Shown: one piece after another, positions 49,649 to 60,685 of the stretch
How the letters are laid out: each line of letters begins with the position of its first letter
How positions within the stretch are numbered: the stretch's first letter is position 1
NCBI GenBank assembly: GCA_021202895.1
Contig: JAJQCE010000024.1
Location: 119,910-183,909 of the forward strand
DNA length: 64,000 bases
Source of the DNA: Ruminococcus sp.
Lineage (GTDB): Bacteria > Bacillota > Clostridia > Oscillospirales > Ruminococcaceae
Direction of reading: 5' to 3'
Program-made: the position numbers and the translations under genes
The notes under the pieces: generated by a model
Database searches by the model: none
What the model was told of the DNA's origin: nothing
Seen by the model: the letters and a program-made list of their open reading frames with translations, nothing else

Positions 49649-50428
49649 TCAGCTGGTAGTTGACGCTTCATCGCTTTCTGTATCCGTCTGCGTTTCATTG
49701 CAGCAGCAATTTCCTGAAGCTTCAAGACCCTGTGGGAAAAATTCCGAAGTCGGGAAGCTGATTTTGTCAAACAGCTCGCAGGGGCTGTCGGTGTTGGTCG
49801 AGCATTCCTTTTCAGGCATACAATAATCAAACGCTGGAATCATTATCGGCACAGGACGCTCAAGCTGAATAATAGCAAAAATTCCAATCGTGATTGTCAC
49901 AATGTTCCCATCGTCAGATGTATTAAGCGAAGCGTCCAAACACATAGGCGGCGCAATATTTACAGCGGCAGTCGGCAAAGAACCACAGTCACAGCAGCAG
50001 GCGCATCCGCTTGCTTGCGAAATCGCCACAGTAGTTGACGTCTGCCCTGAAACAAATCTTTGTGTGCTGCCATCGCTGCCAAAGAGTATAACCTTTTTAG
50101 AAAAGCTTGCTGTACCGTAAACGAGCGTTGGAAGTGTAGACGATGAGGTGTACGCTTCAATTTGCGCACTGAAATTAAACGTCACGTCAACGGTATAAAA
50201 GCCCTTGTTAAACGGCACGGGGTCTACTGCAAAGGTGACGCTTTCAACCTCTATGCACTTAGCCTTGATGTATGTCGCCTCGTTTATTTCCTCCTGAGCC
50301 TCCTCGTCAAAGGTAAACTCCAAATCCTCCAGGCACTCCTGCGCCGCACAGGAATCGAACACACGCATAACGTCAACGCACACGGCTTCTTTAAACGGTC
50401 TGTTCGGATTTACATTCATTTCACTCAT
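49649..50428 (-). CDS. Cys-rich conserved clostridial protein, possibly spore-coat related
   Basis: KEAVCVDVMRVFDSCAAQECLEDL, GCACCCDCG, GNCCCNE; function inferred only. Confidence 0.5.
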   Translation of the reverse strand: MSEMNVNPNRPFKEAVCVDVMRVFDSCAAQECLEDLEFTFDEEAQEEINEATYIKAKCIEVESVTFAVDPVPFNKGFYTVDVTFNFSAQIEAYTSSSTLPTLVYGTASFSKKVILFGSDGSTQRFVSGQTSTTVAISQASGCACCCDCGSLPTAAVNIAPPMCLDASLNTSDDGNIVTITIGIFAIIQLERPVPIMIPAFDYCMPEKECSTNTDSPCELFDKISFPTSEFFPQGLEASGNCCCNETQTDTESDEASTTS

Positions 50429-50539
50429 AAAAATATCCTCCTGACTTGATGTACTAAATAAAAATATGAACCTCTTACCGATATAAGGGTAAGCTTTAAT
50501 ACATTCTATTCAGAAGGATTTTATTTTGTGCAAAATTTA

Positions 50540-50878
50540 TTATGTATTTTTATCGGTCTGATGGAACTCTTTGAGATTGCCGATTTTCTCATTTCGCTCG
50601 TCAAGCACCTTTTCAACGTCCGACCACTCGAGTCCCTGATTAACCGCAAGCACCATCACATGATACAGCAAATCGTTGATTTCATTTTTAAGCTCTTCAT
50701 TGTCGCCATTTTTAGCGGCAATAATCGTTTCAGCCGCTTCCTCGCCCACCTTTTTGCAGATTTTATCCACACCCTTTTCATAAAGATAACAGGTGTAGGA
50801 CTTTTCAGGCGCCGTTCCCTCGTCAAAAGCTCTTTTGCGAAGCTTTAAAACCTCGAAAATTTCCTCGTATACCGTCAT
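50540..50878 (-). CDS. hisE: Phosphoribosyl-ATP diphosphatase
   Basis: KKVGEEAAETIIAAKN; his operon context. Confidence 0.95.
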   Translation of the reverse strand: MTVYEEIFEVLKLRKRAFDEGTAPEKSYTCYLYEKGVDKICKKVGEEAAETIIAAKNGDNEELKNEINDLLYHVMVLAVNQGLEWSDVEKVLDERNEKIGNLKEFHQTDKNT

Positions 50879-50881
50879 TTT

Positions 50882-51232
50882 TTAGTTCTCCTCATTGTAA
50901 ATTTCATTAAAAAAACAGCTGTATGAGCCTGTATGACAAGCCGCTCCCGTCTGCTCAACATTCAAAAGCAGCGTATCGTTATCGCAGTCGGAATAAATTG
51001 AAACCACCCTCTGCAAATGTCCGCTAATTGCTCCCTTATTCCAGAGCTCCTGCCTTGAACGGCTCCAGTACCATGTATATCCCGTTTCCAGCGTTTTTTT
51101 AAGGCTCTCCTTATTCATATACGCCAGCATAAGCACCGTCTTTGTGTTGTTTTCAAAGGCAATCGCAGGAATAAGATCGCTTTTCTCAAAGTATCTATCC
51201 AAATCATTTATATCTATCTTCACAGGATTCAT
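50882..51232 (-). CDS. hisI: Phosphoribosyl-AMP cyclohydrolase
   Basis: [18 protein letters not shown] and [12 protein letters not shown]. Confidence 0.96.
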   Translation of the reverse strand: MNPVKIDINDLDRYFEKSDLIPAIAFENNTKTVLMLAYMNKESLKKTLETGYTWYWSRSRQELWNKGAISGHLQRVVSIYSDCDNDTLLLNVEQTGAACHTGSYSCFFNEIYNEEN

Positions 51233-51237
51233 TTAAC

Positions 51238-52008
51238 TTACCTCACTATTATCCCTTTACCTCGGCAGTCATCCTTGACCTGTTCAACAGTCAGCTCTCT
51301 GAAGTGAAACAGGCTTGCCGCCAAAGCCGCCGAGCAGTCTGTTTCCAAAAATGCTTCGGCAAAATCGCCTAGCTTCCCTGCTCCGCCGCTTGCAATTACG
51401 GGAATTTTCACAGCGTCAACCACTGCCTTTAGCATCGGCAGGTCAAAGCCGCCCCTCACTCCGTCAGTGTCGATTGAATTAAGGCAGATTTCCCCTGCAC
51501 CAAGCTGCTCTACCTGCTTTACCCACTCGATAAGGTCGAGCTTCATATCAATTCTTGCGCCGTTAATATACACCGTCCACTTATTTTCTCCGATTTTTTT
51601 AGCGTCAATTCCAACACATATGCACTGCGAACCGAAAATGTCCGCTCCGTCCTTGACAAGCTGCGGATTTTTCACTGCCTGAGAGTTTACCGAAACCTTG
51701 TCCGCACCGGCTCTTAGCGTATTGCGAATGTCGTCCACCGTAGAAATTCCTCCGCCTACCGTAAGCGGCACAAAAACCTTTTTCGCCGTTTCTCTTACAA
51801 CGTCAAGGATAACTCCCCTGCCCTCGTGCGAAGCTGTTATATCATAAAAAACTATCTCGTCTGCGCCCTGCAAATTGTACTCATAGGCACACTCCACAGG
51901 ATCGCCTACCTCTCTGATTCCTTCAAAATTAACTCCCTTAACCACCTTGCCGTCGCGCACGTCAAGACAGGGAATTATTCTTTTCACCAACATATTATTC
52001 CCCCTCAC
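51238..52008 (-). CDS. hisF: Imidazole glycerol phosphate synthase HisF
   Basis: [19 protein letters not shown]. Confidence 0.97.
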   Translation of the reverse strand: MRGNNMLVKRIIPCLDVRDGKVVKGVNFEGIREVGDPVECAYEYNLQGADEIVFYDITASHEGRGVILDVVRETAKKVFVPLTVGGGISTVDDIRNTLRAGADKVSVNSQAVKNPQLVKDGADIFGSQCICVGIDAKKIGENKWTVYINGARIDMKLDLIEWVKQVEQLGAGEICLNSIDTDGVRGGFDLPMLKAVVDAVKIPVIASGGAGKLGDFAEAFLETDCSAALAASLFHFRELTVEQVKDDCRGKGIIVR

Positions 52009-52610
52009 CTTGCAAGTCTGACAAAGTTTTCAAGTATTTTAAGACCTGTTTTACCGCTCTTTTCAGGATGAAACTGACTGCCGAAGCAACAGCCGCCGTC
52101 CGAAACCAAAGCTGTCACAGGATTGCCGTAATCGACATAAGCACACAGGCTTTTCTCATCGCAGAATGCCTTGTAGGAATGAACAAAGTAGACATACTCC
52201 TCATCGCCCAGACCGTCAAGCAGCGAGCAATTGTTAGTCTTGACGAGCTTATTCCAGCCCATATGAGGAATGACTAAATCAGGCTCGTCTATCTTGTCAA
52301 CATAGCCCCCAATAAGCCCCAGACCGCCGCACTCTTCAAACTCATAGCTTTTTTCAAACAGAAGCTGCATACCAAGGCATATCCCCAGAAAGGGTTTAAG
52401 CTTAGCCTGCTCCTTAATCGTTTCTACAAGTCCGCTCTCCTCAAGCTTTTTCATCGCCCACGGAAACGCTCCGACTCCTGGGAGGATAATCTCATCGGCT
52501 TTTTCAAGCTCAGCCGCATTGTCTGTCAGTATATTTTCCACATTCATATAATCAAGCGCATTTTTTACTGAAAAAATATTTCCTGCGCCGTAATCTACAA
52601 TTGCAACCAT
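52005..52610 (-). CDS. hisH: Imidazole glycerol phosphate synthase HisH
   Basis: [27 protein letters not shown]. Confidence 0.97.
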   Translation of the reverse strand: MVAIVDYGAGNIFSVKNALDYMNVENILTDNAAELEKADEIILPGVGAFPWAMKKLEESGLVETIKEQAKLKPFLGICLGMQLLFEKSYEFEECGGLGLIGGYVDKIDEPDLVIPHMGWNKLVKTNNCSLLDGLGDEEYVYFVHSYKAFCDEKSLCAYVDYGNPVTALVSDGGCCFGSQFHPEKSGKTGLKILENFVRLAR

Positions 52611-53189
52611 TTACAACACTCCCTTAGTAGAAAGAACCTCTCCTCCAGTAAGCTTCACAGCATCCTTAAGCGCATGAGCGACAGCCTTGAACATAGCTTC
52701 AATCACATGGTGGTCGTTTTTGCCGTACTCCTTGCGAATATGCAGCGTTATCCCTGAATTTACAGCAAATGCGCGGAAAAATTCCTCCGCAAGGCAATTG
52801 TCAAAATCGCCGCACTTAAAATCCGAAAGCTCTGCATCGTAGTACAAAAAAGGTCTGCCGCTGATGTCCAGCGCACAAAAGCAAAGCGCCTCGTCCATCG
52901 GCACAAACGCACTGCCGTAGCGAGCTATTCCGCTCTTATCGCCAAGTGCCTTTGCAAACGCCTGACCGAGTGAAATTCCAACGTCCTCAACGGTATGGTG
53001 ACCATCAACCTCCAGATCGCCGGTACAGCTCACCTGCAAATCTATACCGCTGTGCATACCAAAAGCAGTGAGCATATGGTCAAAAAAGCCTATGCCGGTA
53101 TCTACTGTAACCTTGCCCTCTCCGTCAAGCCGTACAAAGACCTCAATGTCAGTCTCCTTTGTTTTCCTTTTAATTTCAGCAGCTCTCAT
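52611..53189 (-). CDS. hisB: Imidazoleglycerol-phosphate dehydratase
   Basis: GIGFFDHMLTAFG; DGHHTVEDVGI. Confidence 0.97.
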   Translation of the reverse strand: MRAAEIKRKTKETDIEVFVRLDGEGKVTVDTGIGFFDHMLTAFGMHSGIDLQVSCTGDLEVDGHHTVEDVGISLGQAFAKALGDKSGIARYGSAFVPMDEALCFCALDISGRPFLYYDAELSDFKCGDFDNCLAEEFFRAFAVNSGITLHIRKEYGKNDHHVIEAMFKAVAHALKDAVKLTGGEVLSTKGVL

Positions 53190-53330
53190 AACAGGCTCAC
53201 ACTCCTTTTGATTTTATTATACACCATTATCGAATGAAAGTCAAGACTTATTTTAAAACAAAAACGCCCCGAACTAAGTCGGAACGTCTTTGCTTATACT
53301 AAACGGATTAACTAGAATGCTATTTTAGAA

Positions 53331-54791
53331 TTATTTCTTCTTAACAACTGTAATAGCAGCACCTGCAAGCAAAAGCCCTAATGTGCCAAGCGCAGCAGCG
53401 CCTGTTGACGGGTTGGAATCTGTTGTAGTTGTTGTGGTAGTTGATGTTGATGAATCGTCTTCTGAAGAATCCTCATCTTCGTCAGAATCTGTGTCATCTG
53501 TGTCATCTGTGTCATCAGTATCGTCTGTGTCGTCTGTGTCATCCGTGTCATCCGTGTCGTCAGTATCGTCAGTATCATCGGTATCATCTGTGTCGTTGGT
53601 GTCGTCAGTGTCATCGGTATCATCGCCGTCATCTGTGTCAGTATCACCGTCACCGTCTTCTGTACCATCACCGTCTTCTGTGCCGTCGCCATCGCCGTCT
53701 TCCGTGCCGTCGCCATCGCCATTGTCGTCTGTCGAAGCTTCTGTACCTGTCAAGGCAACTGTCCATGTGCCGTCTTCGTTTTCAACTGCGGTAATGTCTT
53801 TATCGCCCTCCTGTGGTGACCACTCAACAGCATACCAGCCTGTGCTTTCGGAGTTATATCCAATTCCTCCGCCTACCCATTCGCCAGCTTCAATTTTTTC
53901 TACAATGCTTTCGCCTAAAGTAACATTTGCAACAGCATACGCAACTGTGAGATAACCGTCAGTCAAAACTCCTGAGATTTCGCCTGTTTCTGAATCATAT
54001 GAATACAAGGTGATAGAGCTTTCGCCCTCTGCAACCTCATATGTTCCGATTTCATTTCCCTCTGTATCATACAATGTGAATGAATTTACCTGATAATCTG
54101 TCTCATTGTATACCTGAAGCCAAACCTGGCAATATGTATCTGTTTCAGAGAAAATCGCTGCATATGTTACAGCAGTTTCTGTGCCGTCGCCAGAGCCCTC
54201 TTCGTCGCCAGAGCCCTCTTCTTCGCCAGTGCCATCGCCATCCGTCGAAGCCTCAACGCCAGTGCCGGAAACAGTAAATGTTACAGTAACAGAAGATCCG
54301 CTCAAATCACTTGTGGTAATTCCAGAATCAGAAGCTGTGGTGCCATATTCATTATAGATCTCGATTCTGTAGCTTCCATTACCCTCAAGATCTCCATAAA
54401 CGATTTTAGTAGAATCAAATGAGATCTCATCGCCATCAACTGTTATGGCATCAAGAGTAGCAATAAGTTCCGAATAATTAGTTGACGCATCTGCTAAATC
54501 GATAACAAACACTACTGCGCCAGAAAGAGTCGTACTAGTGCTATCGCTATTAGGAGTAGTTGTGATCGAATAGGTTCCATCACCAGTTACAGTAACTGAT
54601 GATTCCCAGTCTTGATAAGCCCATGTAGCATCAGCAAAACCAATTGTTGCAGTGATGTTAACATCATCTGCCGAAACTCCAACCATGCTAACCATAGTCG
54701 CCGCAAATGCCGCCGCCGACATTCCAGCTAAAATTTTTGAAGCCTTTACCATTTTTAAATTCCTCCATTTTAATATTATTTTAACTTCCAC
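53331..54791 (-). CDS. Secreted, probably wall-anchored protein with (TDD)n linker and NPSTG sorting-like signal
   Basis: Signal peptide, two beta-rich regions, (DDT)n tract, NPSTGAAALGTLGLLLAGAAITVVKKK; start likely at MVKASKILAG. Confidence 0.8.
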   Translation of the reverse strand: MEVKIILKWRNLKMVKASKILAGMSAAAFAATMVSMVGVSADDVNITATIGFADATWAYQDWESSVTVTGDGTYSITTTPNSDSTSTTLSGAVVFVIDLADASTNYSELIATLDAITVDGDEISFDSTKIVYGDLEGNGSYRIEIYNEYGTTASDSGITTSDLSGSSVTVTFTVSGTGVEASTDGDGTGEEEGSGDEEGSGDGTETAVTYAAIFSETDTYCQVWLQVYNETDYQVNSFTLYDTEGNEIGTYEVAEGESSITLYSYDSETGEISGVLTDGYLTVAYAVANVTLGESIVEKIEAGEWVGGGIGYNSESTGWYAVEWSPQEGDKDITAVENEDGTWTVALTGTEASTDDNGDGDGTEDGDGDGTEDGDGTEDGDGDTDTDDGDDTDDTDDTNDTDDTDDTDDTDDTDDTDDTDDTDDTDDTDDTDDTDSDEDEDSSEDDSSTSTTTTTTTDSNPSTGAAALGTLGLLLAGAAITVVKKK

Positions 54792-54920
54792 TGAAACATT
54801 CAGTTTATATAATTATACCCTTCCGCATTTTGTCAATAGGCATAATAGCCAAACTTTCTCAACATTTTTTGTGCAATTTTCACAAATTCAAAAAGCGCAT
54901 ATTTTGATTATTTTTTTACA

Positions 54921-54960
54921 AAAAAAGCAAAACCGCCTCGTCTTAGCAAAGCGGTTTTGA
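54921..54960 (-). terminator. Terminator after the glycyl-radical ORF
   Basis: Minus strand AAACCGC...GCGGTTTTGCTTTTTT. Confidence 0.7.
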
Positions 54961-54978
54961 ATAAAAATGGAAAGAATT

Positions 54979-55221
54979 TTAAATTGATTCGTGGAAGGTA
55001 CGCGAAATTACATCGTCCTGCTGCTCCTTTGTCAGCTTGACAAAGTTCACCGCATATCCCGAAACCCTCACTGTAAGCTGCGGGTACTTTTCAGGGTGCT
55101 TCTGAGCGTCAATCAGCGTTTCACGGTTGAAAACATTGACATTAAGATGATGTCCTCCCTTTTCAACATACCCGTCAAGCAGTCCTACAAGATTGTCAAT
55201 CTGATCATTTTTCGCATTCAT
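54979..55221 (-). CDS. Stand-alone glycyl-radical domain (PFL C-terminus / GrcA-like)
   Basis: NLVGLLDGY...[62 protein letters not shown] aaggag. Confidence 0.93.
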   Translation of the reverse strand: MNAKNDQIDNLVGLLDGYVEKGGHHLNVNVFNRETLIDAQKHPEKYPQLTVRVSGYAVNFVKLTKEQQDDVISRTFHESI

Positions 55222-55244
55222 ATAAAAATCTCCTTTTCAAAAAA

Positions 55245-55460
55245 TTACTCGTCGTCCTCGTCAAGCAGCTCTGTCGGCTGTTCGCAGGCATTCGACTTTG
55301 AAGCTGAGCAGTCTGTCGTTTTTGTCGTTGTAAACGTAACGCCGTTTTGCAGGTCGCTGAAATCCACCGTCAACCTGCCGCTGCCGTCCTCCATAAGCTT
55401 GTCAATCACCCTTGCAAGCTCGTCAACCTCGCCGTTGTCCTTTGAAACTATATATCCCAT
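55245..55460 (-). CDS. 71-aa unknown protein between the two PFL parts
   Basis: ORF with gggggat RBS 12 nt after the pflB stop; no family recognised. Confidence 0.6.
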   Translation of the reverse strand: MGYIVSKDNGEVDELARVIDKLMEDGSGRLTVDFSDLQNGVTFTTTKTTDCSASKSNACEQPTELLDEDDE

Positions 55461-55471
55461 AATTATCCCCC

Positions 55472-57562
55472 TTAAACGTCAATATTTGCCTCAACCGATT
55501 TAGCTATGCTCTCAATATCTATATCTCCCATAAACACCTTGTCGTCCTTGCCGAGTGCGTCAGGAATAATGGAAAATGTGTTTGAAATTCCGTCCTGTGC
55601 GTGTCTAAACGGAAGCTTCGCCACGCTTGAAAGCGACGCTGCCGCTCCGTGCGTATCTCTCCCGTGCATAGGATTAGCTCCAGGAGCGAGCGGCACTCCA
55701 ATTTTTCTGCCATCAGGAGTTGAACCCGTCTTTTTACCGTAAACTACATTTGAAGTGATAGTCAGAATCGACATCGTAGGCACTCCGTCACGGTAGGTGT
55801 GGTGCTTTCTCACCTTGTTCATAAAGCTTCTCACAAGGTCAACCGCAAGCTGATCCACTCTGTCGTCATTGTTTCCATACTTAGGATAATCACCCTCAAC
55901 CTCGTAATCGGTGACAATTCCGTCCTCATCTCTAATGCACTTAACCTTGGCGTACTTAATTGCCGAAAGCGAATCCGCAACAACCGAAAGCCCTGCTATT
56001 CCCGTTGCAAAGTAACGCTTTACATCTCTGTCGTGCAGAGCCATCTGAATTTTCTCATAGCAGTATTTGTCGTGCATAAAGTGTATAATGTTGAGCGTAT
56101 TCACATAAAGCGAAGCAAGCCACTCCATCATATCGTCATAACGCTCCATAACCTCGCCAAAGTCGAGATACTCGCTTGTAATCGGACGGTACTTAGGTCC
56201 GACCTGCTCCTTGCTCTTTTCGTCCACTCCTCCGTTAATCGCATACAGCAGACACTTGGCAAGGTTCGCCCTTGCACCAAAGAACTGCATTTCCTTGCCT
56301 ATTCTCATTGACGATACACAGCAGGCGATTGCGTAATCATCGCCGTGCGTTGCTCTCATCATATCGTCGTTTTCATACTGAATTGACGAGGTTTCAATTG
56401 AAATCCTTGCACAATAGCGTTTAAACGCCTGCGGAAGCTTCTGCGACCACAGCACCGTCATGTTAGGCTCAGGCGCAGGTCCTAAATTTTCAAGCGTGTG
56501 CAGGTATCTGAATGAATTTTTCGTCACCATATGCTCACCGTCAATGGTAACTCCGCCTATAGATTCGGTAACCCATGTGGGATCTCCTGAAAACAATGCG
56601 TTGTACTCAGGCGTGCGTGCGAACTTTACCATTCTAAGCTTCATAATAAAGTGGTCGATAAGCTCCTGCGCCTGCTCCTCCGTCAGTATACCCTTATCCA
56701 AATCGCGCTGAATGTAAATGTCAAGAAACGTCGAGGTTCTTCCGAGCGACATGGCCGCACCGTTTTGCTCCTTTACCGCCGCTAAATATCCAAAATAAAG
56801 CCACTGAACAGCTTCTCTTGCGTTTGCCGCAGGCTTTCTTATATCAAATCCGTAAATTTCACCAAGCTTAGCTAAATCGTCAAGCGCTCTCATCTGCTCC
56901 GCAAGCTCCTCACGAAGCCTGATATTCTTAGACGTCATTCTCACAAGCGAGGTGTCAATCTGCTCCTGCTTGTCCTTTTTGAGCAAATCTATTCCGTAAA
57001 GCGCAACTCTGCGGTAATCGCCGATAATTCTTCCCCTGCCGTAAGCGTCAGGCAAGCCTGTAATTATACCCGCATGACGGGCAAGCTTCATCTCAGGAGT
57101 ATATGCGTCAAAAACACCCTGATTGTGCGTCTTGCGATATTTGGTAAATAAATCTATAACCTCTGGGTCAACCTCATAGCCGTTTTGCTTGCAGGCATTT
57201 ACCGCCATTCTGATTCCTCCGAACGGCTGAAGCGAACGCTTGAGCGGCTTGTCGGTCTGAAGCCCTACTATTTTCTCTAAATCCTTGTCGATATATCCTG
57301 CCGGATGAGATGTTATAGTGGAGATAATCTTCGTGTCCATATCCAAAACTCCGCCCTTGGCACGCTCCTCCTCAAACAAATCTAAAACCTCATCCCACAG
57401 CTTCCTTGTCGTTTCACTGGGAGGAGAAAGAAAGCTCTCATCGCCGTCATAAGGCGTGTAATTCTTCTTGATGAAATCCCTTACGTTGACCGAGGTGTTG
57501 CTCCATCTTCCAGGCTTAAAGCCCTCCCACTCGACTGCAAAATGCGTTGACAAATCTATCAA
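55472..57562 (-). CDS. pflB: Pyruvate formate-lyase core lacking the glycyl-radical domain
   Basis: [18 protein letters not shown] catalytic Cys pair; ends [18 protein letters not shown]...NIDV. Confidence 0.93.
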   Translation of the reverse strand: MIDLSTHFAVEWEGFKPGRWSNTSVNVRDFIKKNYTPYDGDESFLSPPSETTRKLWDEVLDLFEEERAKGGVLDMDTKIISTITSHPAGYIDKDLEKIVGLQTDKPLKRSLQPFGGIRMAVNACKQNGYEVDPEVIDLFTKYRKTHNQGVFDAYTPEMKLARHAGIITGLPDAYGRGRIIGDYRRVALYGIDLLKKDKQEQIDTSLVRMTSKNIRLREELAEQMRALDDLAKLGEIYGFDIRKPAANAREAVQWLYFGYLAAVKEQNGAAMSLGRTSTFLDIYIQRDLDKGILTEEQAQELIDHFIMKLRMVKFARTPEYNALFSGDPTWVTESIGGVTIDGEHMVTKNSFRYLHTLENLGPAPEPNMTVLWSQKLPQAFKRYCARISIETSSIQYENDDMMRATHGDDYAIACCVSSMRIGKEMQFFGARANLAKCLLYAINGGVDEKSKEQVGPKYRPITSEYLDFGEVMERYDDMMEWLASLYVNTLNIIHFMHDKYCYEKIQMALHDRDVKRYFATGIAGLSVVADSLSAIKYAKVKCIRDEDGIVTDYEVEGDYPKYGNNDDRVDQLAVDLVRSFMNKVRKHHTYRDGVPTMSILTITSNVVYGKKTGSTPDGRKIGVPLAPGANPMHGRDTHGAAASLSSVAKLPFRHAQDGISNTFSIIPDALGKDDKVFMGDIDIESIAKSVEANIDV

Positions 57563-57754
57563 TCCTTTCTATAAATCACATAGCGTATGCTGAGTTAGCT
57601 ATAGCAAACTTCACATAAGCTATATGACTTTTTATATGTGATATACACCTTTTTGCATATTACATATTTATAATAGCACAATCTAAACTGATTGTCAAGT
57701 CTGCTTACTCCCTTGCAGTGTTAATTTATTTTGAACGAATAATAACATCTAATT

Positions 57755-58573
57755 TTAATAAAATTCAAAGCCGTTTGCTCTTGTCCGATCGATAAAGTCC
57801 GCAAGAATATCAGCGTTTGTCTGTGAAACGGAGTGAAGAAGATAAATCGCTCCCTTATGCGCCGCCAAAACAAGCTTTTCAAGCGACTGTGCCTCATCGG
57901 GCTGATTATCCGTGTCCCAGTCGGCATACGCAAAGCTCCAAAGCATAGTTTTCATACCGCACTGCTGCGTTATGCTAAGCGTGCGCTGCGAATACTCGCC
58001 CATCGGCGGACGAAACAGCGTTGGTGTATAATCAAAATTTTCCTGCATATATTCCTGTAAGCCTTTAATTTCCTCAACGCACTCCTCATCGGACAAATCA
58101 GGCATTGAGTAGTGACTAACCGAGTGGTTTCCCACCGTATGCCCCTCGTCAATCATTCTCTGCACCAGTTCAGGATTTTTCTCGGCATAATCAAGCAGCA
58201 CAAAGAACACTGCCTTAACATTCTTTTCCTTTAGCACGTCAAGAATCTGTCCTGTAAGTCCATTTTCGTAACCCTGATCAAAGGTGAGCAGAATTTTCTC
58301 GCTTTCCTCATCAATCGCAGTCGCTCCCAGCTGAGAATACTGCGCATTAAAATCAAGCGCACCTGTTGGACGATTCTCCTCGTCAACCAAAACTCCCTGC
58401 CCATAGCCGAATTTCTCATTTGAAAGCGTTTCTCCCTGTACAGGCTCTACAATATCCTCCTCCATTGTCGTCCTGTTCTGCTGATCCTTAGAATCACTGT
58501 CCGTATTGTCCGCCGAAGCGCATCCTGTCATAAGCATCGCCGCACACAAAATCGCCAAGCTTTTTTTATTCAT
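57755..58573 (-). CDS. Polysaccharide deacetylase lipoprotein (PdaA-like)
   Basis: LTFDQGYENGLT, VGNHSVSHYSMPD, FRPPMGEYS. Confidence 0.88.
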   Translation of the reverse strand: MNKKSLAILCAAMLMTGCASADNTDSDSKDQQNRTTMEEDIVEPVQGETLSNEKFGYGQGVLVDEENRPTGALDFNAQYSQLGATAIDEESEKILLTFDQGYENGLTGQILDVLKEKNVKAVFFVLLDYAEKNPELVQRMIDEGHTVGNHSVSHYSMPDLSDEECVEEIKGLQEYMQENFDYTPTLFRPPMGEYSQRTLSITQQCGMKTMLWSFAYADWDTDNQPDEAQSLEKLVLAAHKGAIYLLHSVSQTNADILADFIDRTRANGFEFY

Positions 58574-58687
58574 AGCAAAAATCCTTTCACATATTTTCTA
58601 CTTTTATTTTCTCTTGTTTTTTTTAAATCATACGAAAAAATTTCTGCAAAAAAGAGCCTCTCCGCACATTACGGAAAGGCTCAAATT

Positions 58688-60040
58688 TTATTGTCTTAAA
58701 TAAACTCCGTTGGATTCGATATAGTCCTCCATATCGTCCTTGTAGTCAAGGTTAAGCGGATCAACGTTTGCTTCAAGCGCACGCTTTCCTATATCAGTGC
58801 GGTAATGGGCGTTCTCCCAGCTTATCTTTGACACCGCTTCATACGCTCTCCTCAATGCTTCAGCAAGCGTCAGAGCCGTACAGGTTACTCCCAGCACGCG
58901 TCCGCCGTTTGTCAGCATTTTTTCTCCGTCAAGCTTAGTTCCGGCATGGTAAATTACTGCGCCGTCAAGTTGTCCCTTTTCGTCAAGTCCCTTAATCTCC
59001 AAGCCCTTTGGATAAGACAACGGATAGCCTCCCGAAGCCATAACTACACAAGCGCACGAGCCGCTCTTCCATTTGATTTTAAGCTCCGAAAGCGTGTGGT
59101 CGTAAATTGCTTCAAAAATATCGCACAAATCAGTTTCCAGCATTGGCAAAACCACCTGCGTTTCAGGATCTCCGAAGCGGCAGTTGTACTCAATCACCTT
59201 TGGACCCTTCGGCGTGAGCATAAGTCCGAAATACAGACAGCCCTCGAAGGTTCTGCCCTCCTTATTCATCGCCTCAATTGTCGGCTTGAATATAGTTTCC
59301 ATGCACTGCTTCGCAACATCATCCGTGTAATACGGATTAGGCGCAACCGTTCCCATTCCGCCTGTGTTTAGTCCTTTGTCGCCGTCAAGCGCACGCTTGT
59401 GATCCATAGAAGAAAGCATAGGCACAACGGTTTTTCCATCGGTAAAGCTAAGAACCGACACCTCAGGTCCCGTCAGGTACTCCTCAATTACAATTCTCGC
59501 ACTTGACTTTCCAAACTTAAGCTCGTCAATCATCTCATGCACTGCCGTAACAGCCTCGTCCTCGTCCTGCGCAAGTATAACTCCCTTTCCAAGCGCCAGA
59601 CCGTCCGCCTTTATAACGGCAGGATAAGTATTTTGCTCCTTTAGGTACTTGATCGCCGATTCGCTGTCGGTAAAAACCTCATAGTTCGCTGTCGGAATAC
59701 CGTACTTTTTCATAAGCTCCTTTGAAAAAACCTTAGAGCCTTCGATAATCGCCGCATTCGCCTTTGGTCCAAAGGTTTTAAAGCCCTTTTGCTGCAATGC
59801 GTCAACCATCCCCAGCACAAGCGGGTCGTCAGGGGCTACAACTACCATATCACACTTGATTTTCTGCGCAAGCTCCACTACTCCGTCAATATCTGTCGCT
59901 GAAACGTCAAAGCACTCCGCATACTTTGAAATTCCGCCGTTCCCAGGCGTACAGTAAAGCTTGTCAACCCTTGGCGACTGCGCAAGCTTCATAACTATAG
60001 CGTGCTCTCTGCCGCCTCCGCCTACTACTAAAATATCCAT
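58688..60040 (-). CDS. purD: Phosphoribosylamine-glycine ligase
   Basis: VVGGGGREHAIVMKLAQSP; full length ATP-grasp. Confidence 0.97.
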   Translation of the reverse strand: MDILVVGGGGREHAIVMKLAQSPRVDKLYCTPGNGGISKYAECFDVSATDIDGVVELAQKIKCDMVVVAPDDPLVLGMVDALQQKGFKTFGPKANAAIIEGSKVFSKELMKKYGIPTANYEVFTDSESAIKYLKEQNTYPAVIKADGLALGKGVILAQDEDEAVTAVHEMIDELKFGKSSARIVIEEYLTGPEVSVLSFTDGKTVVPMLSSMDHKRALDGDKGLNTGGMGTVAPNPYYTDDVAKQCMETIFKPTIEAMNKEGRTFEGCLYFGLMLTPKGPKVIEYNCRFGDPETQVVLPMLETDLCDIFEAIYDHTLSELKIKWKSGSCACVVMASGGYPLSYPKGLEIKGLDEKGQLDGAVIYHAGTKLDGEKMLTNGGRVLGVTCTALTLAEALRRAYEAVSKISWENAHYRTDIGKRALEANVDPLNLDYKDDMEDYIESNGVYLRQ

Positions 60041-60055
60041 CTTACACCGCTCCTT

Positions 60056-60679
60056 TTATTTAAATTCAAATCCGTACATAAGCTCGTCAAAATCCTCCTG
60101 AAGCTCATCGATAATCTCGTCAACTGCTCCGTAGCTTATAGTAATAACGGTCTGATCCTTTGAAAAAATCACCTGATTTATCGTCATTGTCATTTCATCT
60201 GTCGTATAGCTTACCGTTATACAGTAGGTTTCGTAATCTCCTAGCGTGCCTGAACCCGAGTCGATAATTTCATACCCGTCCATCGTTTCATAAACGCCCT
60301 CGATTGTTTCAGCGTACTCCTCAGCCGCCTGCTCTTCAAAATCCTCCGAAGTCATAGAAACAATATTCAGACTTGCAGTCGAGTAAGCTATATCCTCCTC
60401 GTTTCCGACATACGAAAACGTGCAGTCCACATCATCGTCCTCGCTGTACTCCCACTTGTTTTCATCAACTGTCAGAGTATATCTTTGAGTTTCAAAAACT
60501 CCATCGGCATAGCTGCCTTCAACCTCCTCAAGCTGAGCTTCGGATTCTGTCTGCGACGAGCTTTCCGCTTCAGATTCGCTGTCGAATTCACCGCTGCCGC
60601 AGGAAACCATGCCTATCGCCATTATAGCCGATAAAAGCACAACAGCGAGCTTATTAAGATTCATAAAAATTCTCCTCAT
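60056..60679 (-). CDS. Putative lipoprotein
   Basis: Lipobox MVSC; no family named with confidence. Confidence 0.6.
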   Translation of the reverse strand: MRRIFMNLNKLAVVLLSAIMAIGMVSCGSGEFDSESEAESSSQTESEAQLEEVEGSYADGVFETQRYTLTVDENKWEYSEDDDVDCTFSYVGNEEDIAYSTASLNIVSMTSEDFEEQAAEEYAETIEGVYETMDGYEIIDSGSGTLGDYETYCITVSYTTDEMTMTINQVIFSKDQTVITISYGAVDEIIDELQEDFDELMYGFEFK

Positions 60680-60685
60680 TTTTTA

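Noticed and set aside
53383-53955. 190-aa plus-strand Ser/Val repeat ORF
   Set aside because: Antisense of the (DDT)n tract in the 53331..54791 gene.
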